From an uncultured bacterium (GTDB lineage Bacteria > Verrucomicrobiota > Kiritimatiellia > RFP12 > UBA1067), in the NCBI GenBank assembly GCA_902802945.1, contig CADCOC010000075.1:1-38006 (forward strand): 38,006 nt of DNA, in the 5' to 3' direction. The number at the start of each line of letters is the position of its first letter. Position 1 is the stretch's first letter. Below the pieces are notes generated by a model. It did no database searches. It was given only the letters and a program-made list of their open reading frames with translations, and had not been told where the DNA came from. This document shows positions 32,251 to 38,006 of the stretch, piece after piece. The position numbers were made by a program, and so were the translations under genes.

Positions 32251-32374
32251 CGCCGTTCCCGCGCGGGCCGCCCGGCAAGTATCCGGTTCTCACGCTGGCC
32301 TCCGCCGAGGCTGCGGCGGCCGTCGTGCCGAATCTGACGTTGGATGCGTCAACGGTGACGGGCGATAGTGCAAG

Positions 32375-32607
32375 GAGCAGCTTGAGAAGATCAAGGCCGA
32401 TGCCATCGTCCAGCTCGACAAGTATTCATCCGGCCCAGCCCTTATCGCCGAGTGGCATATCGGGGTGGCGGGCGTCCCGCCCGCAACTGGGACAACGGGC
32501 ATTTGCCCGTTGAGGCAACTGGGACAACGGGCGTCCCGCCCGTTGCGCTCCACCGCCTCGTCCTCGTGTTCCACGGCGGCGACTGTGTGCTGAGCGAAGA
32601 AGTGTAA
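32375..32607 (+). pseudogene. Decayed 3' gene remnant interrupted by hairpin repeats
   Basis: In one frame EQLEKIKADAIVQLDKYSSG and PALIAEW are readable. After the hairpin repeats, another frame gives LHRLVLVFHGGDCVLSEEV and the TAA at 32605. The two pieces together resemble the C-terminus of AAA-ATPase-like/PD-(D/E)XK (DUF1703-type) proteins, but the assignment is weak. Just upstream (32270-32365) a further frame reads TLASAEAAAAVVPNLTLDAS, which looks like the end of a surface protein. The stretch 32608-32702 is T-rich and holds no gene. Confidence 0.35.
32468..32545. repeat. Cluster of three GC-rich hairpins
   Basis: Hairpins at 32468-32484 (GCGGGCG/CGCCCGC), 32493-32512 (CAACGGGC/GCCCGTTG) and 32525-32545 (CAACGGGCG/CGCCCGTTG). 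An 18-bp direct repeat, GCAACTGGGACAACGGGC, begins at 32483 and again at 32515, so the unit is 32 bp. It sits inside a decayed gene. Confidence 0.88.
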
Positions 32608-32702
32608 GCTTGTCAGCCGCTTTTTGTTTTCCTTTGTGCTTTGCTTTTAGAAGTGGTTTCGTATTTCGCAGGTGCCATTTCGTATATTGTAAGTCTTTTG
32701 TG

Positions 32703-32732
32703 TTGATACCCGCAAGGGCGATATGGTAAAAT
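32703..32732 (+). promoter_or_regulatory. Promoter of the large secreted protein
   Basis: TTGATA (32703-32708) and TAAAAT (32727-32732) are 18 bp apart, with TGG before the -10 (context GATATGGTAAAAT). The predicted start near 32739 gives a leader of about 58 nt before ATG 32797, with GAGAGG at 32785-32790. Confidence 0.65.
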
Positions 32733-32796
32733 AGTGGTGACTCGAAAAACTAGCGGAAATTTATAATGACAATTTCCAAAGAATGAGAGGAAACCG

Positions 32797-35700
32797 ATGA
32801 AAACAGAACGCATGTCAGCGCGCTTCGGCGCAATCGGGAAGTCCGCGCTTGTCGCGGTCGCAATCTGTGTGGCGGCGCCATTGTCGTCGTTCGCCGCCGC
32901 GAAGTCGGCGACGCTGAAGGCCGCGGGCTACACGAGCTCGACGACGCTCACGGACTTCCAGGCGCTCGTGAAGCTCTCGGAGGGCGACGACTACGGCTTC
33001 TCATACAACGAGGCGGGCGGCTCGTCGCATTACATCTGGTTCACGAGCGCGGACGGCACAACCGTCTATCCGCACGAGATCGACAAGTGGGATACGTCGG
33101 GCGACTCGTTCGTGTGGATGCGCCTGCCGGAACTCAAGAAGGGCACGACCTTCAAGATGCATTGGAGCGATAGCGCGGGCGACGTCCAGTCCGCCTCCGG
33201 CAACGTCTGGGATGGCTACGTCGGCGTCTGGCACATGAACGAGACAGGCACGACCGCCGAGCCGGACTCCACGGCAAATGGACTCAACGCCGTTCCTTAC
33301 ATCACAAGCGGCACGGCGAACATCAACAGTGACGCAAATGGAAAGGTTGGTTCTGGTCGGGCGAACATCGCGAACGCGAACCTGAGGGTGTCGAACTACA
33401 AAGACACGCTGACAACCCAGACTGCTTTCACCATGAGCGGATGGTTCAAGCAAAGTGCCACGAACAATTCCTGGCCGCGTCTCTTCGTAGGCAATCCCAG
33501 CAACGGCGATCGTACCTGCTGGGAACTGTGGCGCGAAAGTGCCTCCGCTTTGAATGCAATCGGCAACGGCACTTCGAAAACGGTTTCGTGGTCTGTGTCC
33601 CTCGGTACGGACTGGCACTACCTCACGCTTGTTTATAACGGCACTACCGCGACGCTCTATGACAACGGGGTCGGTATGGGCGACAAGACCATAAATACGC
33701 CGCAGCACAAGACGTATCTCTCTATCGGCGGAGCTGGCACGACGGCCGACCGCAGCTTCGTCGGCACGTTCGACGAGGTACGCATGTACAACGGCGCAAT
33801 GACAGCGGATCGCGTTGCGGCCGACTATGCGACGATGAACGACCCCACGGCGTTCATCACGCTTGCCTCTGCCCCGCAGGCGGCCACGCTCACGCACCGC
33901 TGGTCGTTCAACACCGACGGCTACGACTACACCGATTCGATCACGGGCGCTGCCCCTGCAAGTAAGTTCGGCAACGATGGGAGCCGTAAAACACAAGGCG
34001 GCAAGCTCGTTCTCACGGGCAGTGGAAGCGGACAAGGTTCACTCGGTCTCGGCAAGAACCTTCTCGGTTCGGGCGACGCGACGGTCGAGATATGGGCGAG
34101 CCATGACGCCGTGAAGAATTACGCCCGCGTGTTCGACTACGGCAACGGCTCATACGGAAAAAACCCCAACCAGACGGATTGCTTCATTTTCGCGTGGAGC
34201 GCCGGAACGGAGGTGTCCAGGGACATTGTCCTGCTGAAAAAGGCGAATGCCACGGCGTTTGAGAGGCACGGTACGATGTCCGCCATGGAGTGGGGGAAGC
34301 AGTACTACTTCGCGGTCACGTTCAAGGATAATGACGACGGTTCCTCCACGATCAAGTGGATGCGGCGCGATGCCGTCACGGGTGCGCTTGAGCGGTACAA
34401 GGAGGAGACCGTTTCCGGCTGGACGCTGGCCACACTAGCCGCGACGAACCCCGACTTTTGGCTGGGCGTGTCGAAATACAATAGCGACCATGATGCCAAT
34501 GCGAGCTACGACGAGGTTCGTATCTGGAACGGCGCCCTCGGCGAAGACCAGCTGGCGGCGAACGCGGCGATGGGGCCGAACGCCTTCACGACCGGCCTCT
34601 CCGAGGGATTCAACCTTGCGGCCGATGCCGTGTTCCGCGTCCCTTCGGCCGGCTACACGGCTTCCGGTCCGGTCACGCTCGGCGCAGGGTCCAAGCTGCT
34701 CTTCGACACCGCGTCGTTCGACGGCCAGTCCATCACCTTCTCCGCAACGGGCTTTACGGTCCCGTCGGGCGGCCTCCTCGACTACGTGGAGCTGACGGAC
34801 TCCGTGAACTTCACGGCAACTCTCTCCGGGAACGCGATCACCGTGACGCGCAACGCTTCCGCGCCCGTCACCGCGCAGTGGACGGGCGCATCCGCGCCGG
34901 CGTCCGCCGCCGACCTCGCGGTTGCGGCGAACTGGACGTGTTACGACGCTTCCGGCACCGTCGTCCCGAACGTGGTTCCCGGCGCGGCGACGACCATCGT
35001 GATACCCGACTGCACGACCTCGTTCACCATCCCGTCCGACGCGACGCCCACCTGGGCGGGAATCCGCTTCGGCGGACACTCCGGCACGAAGTGGGGACAA
35101 AACGGCTCGAACGGGACTGGCTCCTCGTACACGTGGCGGGACACCGCCCTCAAGGACTATGCGTTCAAGGGCGACGGCGACCTCGCCAACCTCACCGGTG
35201 CAAACACGTCCTGGCAGACCACCAACATGCAGGGCAAGCGCGTCCGCTTCGACGGATGGGTCAACATCCCGGCGGAGAAGGCGGGCAGGTGGTACCTGTC
35301 GCAGGCGTTCGACGACTACTTCACGTTCGCGATCGACGGCGAATGGGTGCTGCACAGCAACAACTACAATTACTACACCTACTTGAACTATGACGTCACG
35401 CCCGGCTGGCACCGCTTTACGGTCGTCTGCGGCGACACCTTCGGCGGCTTTGGGTCCGGCGGCATCACCGTGGGCGGCGTGAAGGTGCCGTTCTCCTTCT
35501 CCGTCAACGGCGGCGCGGCGCAGCGGTTCGACCAGCTGACGCAGGGCTCCGGCGACAGCACCGTGCAGCTCGCGGCGGACTGCGACTGGAGCGCCTTCGG
35601 CACGATTAACCTCTCGAACGGCACGGTCATCGACCTCAACGGACACAACCTGACGATCTACGACATGTCCGCCGACTTCCTCGGCGCGATGATCACGAAC

Positions 35701-38006
35701 ACGTCGGCGACCACATCGACACTCTACTTCGGAAGAGATTACGAATCCAGCGCTGCCAGCATCCAGGAACTCGTCAAGGGCGTCGGCAGTTCGATCATCG
35801 TGGCGCAGAAGGGCGCCATTGTCCCCGACTGGACATGGACGGGCGCGCAGGATTCGGCGTTCGCGACTGCGGGCAACTGGGCGAAGGGCGCCTCCGTCGC
35901 GACCGATCTCGCGGGCGCCGTGATCGGCCTCCCGTCCGGCGTGTCGCAGACGTTCTCCTACGTCACGTGGGACCCCGTCGCGCTTTCCACGACCACGTTC
36001 CTTGTGGAGGGATCGGCGGCGTTCAACGACGTGGGCGGGTTCTACCTGAGGAAGCTCATGATTGAGGCGACAGGCCGGATCACGTACGACCCGACGAAGT
36101 TCACCTTCCGCCTCGCCATGCCTCCGGCGTTCGCCTCCGGCGCGAAGATCGCGCTTGCGTCCAAGTACGCCGCCAACACGAAGGGCCGGTTCCTCCTGAT
36201 GACGTGGGACTCCGGATCGCTCGAAATGGACGCCGCGGCGCTCACCGACGTGTTCGACACCTCGAGCGCGAACGGCACGAACCCGAAGGTGTGGGCGGAG
36301 AACCTCGAGGGCGGCGGCGGACGCCTCTGGCTCGACCTCGACTACGGCGCGACGAAGGTGCGGGTGAACGTGCTGCCCGTCGGCGACTCGATCACGCACG
36401 GCAACGACAACGGATGGGGCAACTGGCGCACGGGTCTCATGAAGAAGCTCGCCGCCGCCGGATACGAGCCGATCGCGAAGGGCCACCGCTTCGACCAGAG
36501 CCACGACATCTGCGGGGCGACGATGCCGGACGAGTGGATCAACCACTCCGGCATCGGCGCGCAGCGTCTCATCACCGCCGGCGGCGGGGCCGGAACGATC
36601 GACGCCATCGAGAACTTCCTCGACCAGGCGGGCGACGTCGATTTCGTGCTGTGCAAGCTCGGCACGAACGACATCTGCGGGAACACCCTGCCGGAAACGC
36701 TGTACGCGGCGTGGACGAACCTCGCGTGGAAGATCCTGAACCAGAAGCCCGCCGCGAAGTTGATCGCGGGCGCGGTGGTCGATATCGACAACGCCACCTG
36801 GAACCAGCGCGTCATTTCCTACAATTCGATGGTGAGCAACGCGATCGCGAGCGCCATGTTCCCGGCGAAGCGGGCGTACTTCGCCGACCTCTACACGCCG
36901 TGCTACCGCCGTGACTCGAACGGCAACTACATCGAGGGGACGTTCTACGACGACGGGGTCAACACACTCCATCCCGACTGGCCCAACACGGACAAGATCG
37001 CCGACGCCTATTGCGCCTCCATCCTCGGCGCGCTCGCCGACGACCCCAGCTTCACGCCCGGACAGGCGGAGGCGAACGTCCCGACGATGAGTGGCGCGGA
37101 GAGCAACGTGCCTGCCGCCTACCTCGACGGCTTCGCCCGCGCCCGCGTGTTCGACGTGGCGGCGTACAACGGCACGAACCTCGCTACGCGCGGAAGCGTC
37201 CCCTACGAGGACTACAGCGGCTCCACCGCCGTCACGCAGGGTATCGGCCGCGTGGGCTACTACATCGAGCTGAAGCGCAAGGACGACGGCGTACACCAGT
37301 ACCACGGCCTGACGCGCTGGCTCTGGGTCTCGATGGACGCATTCGGGGACAGGACGATCGACATGGTCGGCGTGCCGCTCGCCAAGGTCTATCAGGGCGC
37401 GGCGGCGCACCTGAAGGTGGCGAGCAACATGCCCGGCATCGGGCAGGTCGCGGCGGACGGAGAGGGTGCGGACGGCTGGATCGAGTTCTGGCCAAGTTCG
37501 TATTCCGAAGGCGGAAGCGGACTCGCCGGCGCTCCGGCAAATACATACAAGTACGACTGGAACGACACCCGCGCCGACAACATGTCCGGCTGGGGCTCCA
37601 TGCAGGTGCATCTCCTCACGCCCGGCGCGTCGAATCCCGCGCAGGTGCTGTTCGCGTTCAACGGCTGGACGAAGGCCGGCGGCTATGAGATCGGCCTCGG
37701 CAACCTTGCGAACCAGTATCTCGGATCAATGGACTGGACGTTCTCGTCGGACGCGTCGAAGTTCGGCGGCGCGCAGAGAATGTCCGCCGCCGCCTACGAA
37801 GTGGCGCGGATAGAGGTGTGGACGGCTGAGCCCGCCGAACACAAGACCGCCCGCTGGACCGGCGCGGGAGACGGCGAATCCCTCGACAGCCCCGCCAACT
37901 GGCGCGTGACGCTGGGCGAAACGGTCTTCGACAACGCCATCCCGGACGGCAACACCGTCGTCCTGATCGAAGGGCAGGGCATTGACCTGCAGCTTCCCGT
38001 CGGCAC
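32797..38006 (+). CDS. Giant secreted protein: DUF2341-like, two LamG, PA14-like and SGNH hydrolase domains (3' end outside window)
   Basis: The frame is open from ATG 32797 to the window edge (over 1736 codons). A signal peptide is clear: basic n-region, hydrophobic SALVAVAICVAAPLSS, cleavage near residues 33-35. DUF2341-like strands follow (about 45-135). LamG/concanavalin-like domain 1 is about 139-347 (GYVGVWHMNE...FDEVRMYNGAM) and domain 2 is about 364-587 (HRWSFNTDG...YDEVRIWNGAL). A PA14-like domain is about 812-895. An SGNH hydrolase is about 1188-1415: VLPVGDSITHG (Ser1198), KLGTNDI (1288-1294) and NTLHPDW (His1392). The residue three before His1392 is Asn1389 rather than the usual Asp, with Asp1386 nearby. 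After it come a beta-rich module (IEFWPSSY, GSMQVHLLTPG) and a WTGAGDGESLDSPANW repeat-type segment. It is probably exported and acts on or binds glycans. Confidence 0.88.
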   Translation, partial: MKTERMSARFGAIGKSALVAVAICVAAPLSSFAAAKSATLKAAGYTSSTTLTDFQALVKLSEGDDYGFSYNEAGGSSHYIWFTSADGTTVYPHEIDKWDTSGDSFVWMRLPELKKGTTFKMHWSDSAGDVQSASGNVWDGYVGVWHMNETGTTAEPDSTANGLNAVPYITSGTANINSDANGKVGSGRANIANANLRVSNYKDTLTTQTAFTMSGWFKQSATNNSWPRLFVGNPSNGDRTCWELWRESASALNAIGNGTSKTVSWSVSLGTDWHYLTLVYNGTTATLYDNGVGMGDKTINTPQHKTYLSIGGAGTTADRSFVGTFDEVRMYNGAMTADRVAADYATMNDPTAFITLASAPQAATLTHRWSFNTDGYDYTDSITGAAPASKFGNDGSRKTQGGKLVLTGSGSGQGSLGLGKNLLGSGDATVEIWASHDAVKNYARVFDYGNGSYGKNPNQTDCFIFAWSAGTEVSRDIVLLKKANATAFERHGTMSAMEWGKQYYFAVTFKDNDDGSSTIKWMRRDAVTGALERYKEETVSGWTLATLAATNPDFWLGVSKYNSDHDANASYDEVRIWNGALGEDQLAANAAMGPNAFTTGLSEGFNLAADAVFRVPSAGYTASGPVTLGAGSKLLFDTASFDGQSITFSATGFTVPSGGLLDYVELTDSVNFTATLSGNAITVTRNASAPVTAQWTGASAPASAADLAVAANWTCYDASGTVVPNVVPGAATTIVIPDCTTSFTIPSDATPTWAGIRFGGHSGTKWGQNGSNGTGSSYTWRDTALKDYAFKGDGDLANLTGANTSWQTTNMQGKRVRFDGWVNIPAEKAGRWYLSQAFDDYFTFAIDGEWVLHSNNYNYYTYLNYDVTPGWHRFTVVCGDTFGGFGSGGITVGGVKVPFSFSVNGGAAQRFDQLTQGSGDSTVQLAADCDWSAFGTINLSNGTVIDLNGHNLTIYDMSADFLGAMITNTSATTSTLYFGRDYESSAASIQELVKGVGSSIIVAQKGAIVPDWTWTGAQDSAFATAGNWAKGASVATDLAGAVIGLPSGVSQTFSYVTWDPVALSTTTFLVEGSAAFNDVGGFYLRKLMIEATGRITYDPTKFTFRLAMPPAFASGAKIALASKYAANTKGRFLLMTWDSGSLEMDAAALTDVFDTSSANGTNPKVWAENLEGGGGRLWLDLDYGATKVRVNVLPVGDSITHGNDNGWGNWRTGLMKKLAAAGYEPIAKGHRFDQSHDICGATMPDEWINHSGIGAQRLITAGGGAGTIDAIENFLDQAGDVDFVLCKLGTNDICGNTLPETLYAAWTNLAWKILNQKPAAKLIAGAVVDIDNATWNQRVISYNSMVSNAIASAMFPAKRAYFADLYTPCYRRDSNGNYIEGTFYDDGVNTLHPDWPNTDKIADAYCASILGALADDPSFTPGQAEANVPTMSGAESNVPAAYLDGFARARVFDVAAYNGTNLATRGSVPYEDYSGSTAVTQGIGRVGYYIELKRKDDGVHQYHGLTRWLWVSMDAFGDRTIDMVGVPLAKVYQGAAAHLKVASNMPGIGQVAADGEGADGWIEFWPSSYSEGGSGLAGAPANTYKYDWNDTRADNMSGWGSMQVHLLTPGASNPAQVLFAFNGWTKAGGYEIGLGNLANQYLGSMDWTFSSDASKFGGAQRMSAAAYEVARIEVWTAEPAEHKTARWTGAGDGESLDSPANWRVTLGETVFDNAIPDGNTVVLIEGQGIDLQLPVG

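Noticed and set aside
34435..37611. A 1058-residue minus-strand open frame
   Set aside because: It lies entirely antisense to the large secreted protein, whose plus frame has a signal peptide and recognisable LamG and SGNH motifs. The minus translation is Arg/His/Val-rich low complexity without family features. It is open only because of the GC-rich codon bias.

Overview
The window looks like a piece of a gut- or rumen-type bacterium of the PVC superphylum (Kiritimatiellota/Lentisphaerota-like). This is an inference. It rests on moderately GC-rich coding sequence, a very large secreted LamG/SGNH surface protein, type III secretion effector-chaperone modules in a non-proteobacterial setting, KilA-N, AlbA_2 and DUF3791 accessory genes, and many short hairpin repeat elements. 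No rRNA or tRNA gene and no CRISPR array was seen. Many promoters share an extended -10 (TGnTATAAT) with a weak -35.

Region 1 (1-2210): a DinJ-type antitoxin paired with a PIN-domain toxin behind a near-consensus promoter, a metallophosphoesterase, and a flavin-reductase-like gene broken by an exact 40-bp tandem duplication. Region 2 (2317-16439) is an accessory block with a defence or stress flavour. It holds a SWIM-SNF2 helicase with a pRiA4b-ORF3/SEC-C partner, a RapZ-like 5' fragment, and an AlbA_2/HATPase regulator. A DUF3791 protein follows, then an AT-rich run of Sel1-repeat Ser/Thr kinase, PD-(D/E)XK-like nuclease and stand-alone Clp_N protein, and finally a DUF4062 protein coupled to a second AlbA/HATPase regulator. 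The kinase-nuclease-Clp_N set is the best candidate for an undescribed system.

Region 3 (16453-22665): HAD phosphatase, HipBA-like pair, NUDIX hydrolase, a UvrA-like ABC protein carrying an in-frame hairpin repeat insertion, and a KilA-N protein whose gene contains a perfect 24-bp palindrome. Region 4 (22666-25900) is a graveyard: remnants of a SWIM-associated protein, a C_GCAxxG_C_C protein, an ECF sigma factor and an IS transposase, two small hypothetical genes, and stacked hairpin repeats.

Region 5 (25611-27520): an AAA_14/DUF4143 ATPase gene on the minus strand between two 120-bp direct repeats that are about 89% identical. Four 16-bp repeats at 32-33 bp period sit immediately upstream of its consensus promoter. 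The right-hand repeat ends exactly where a truncated gene resumes. Region 6 (27521-32250): that truncated gene, followed by two CesT-type chaperone genes, each directly upstream of a putative effector. The second effector is a SopB/IpgD-like inositol phosphate phosphatase with an intact CX5R motif; the first carries a single frameshift. Region 7 (32251-38006): gene remnants with GC-rich hairpin repeats, then a secreted multidomain protein (DUF2341-like, two LamG, PA14-like, SGNH hydrolase) that runs off the right edge.
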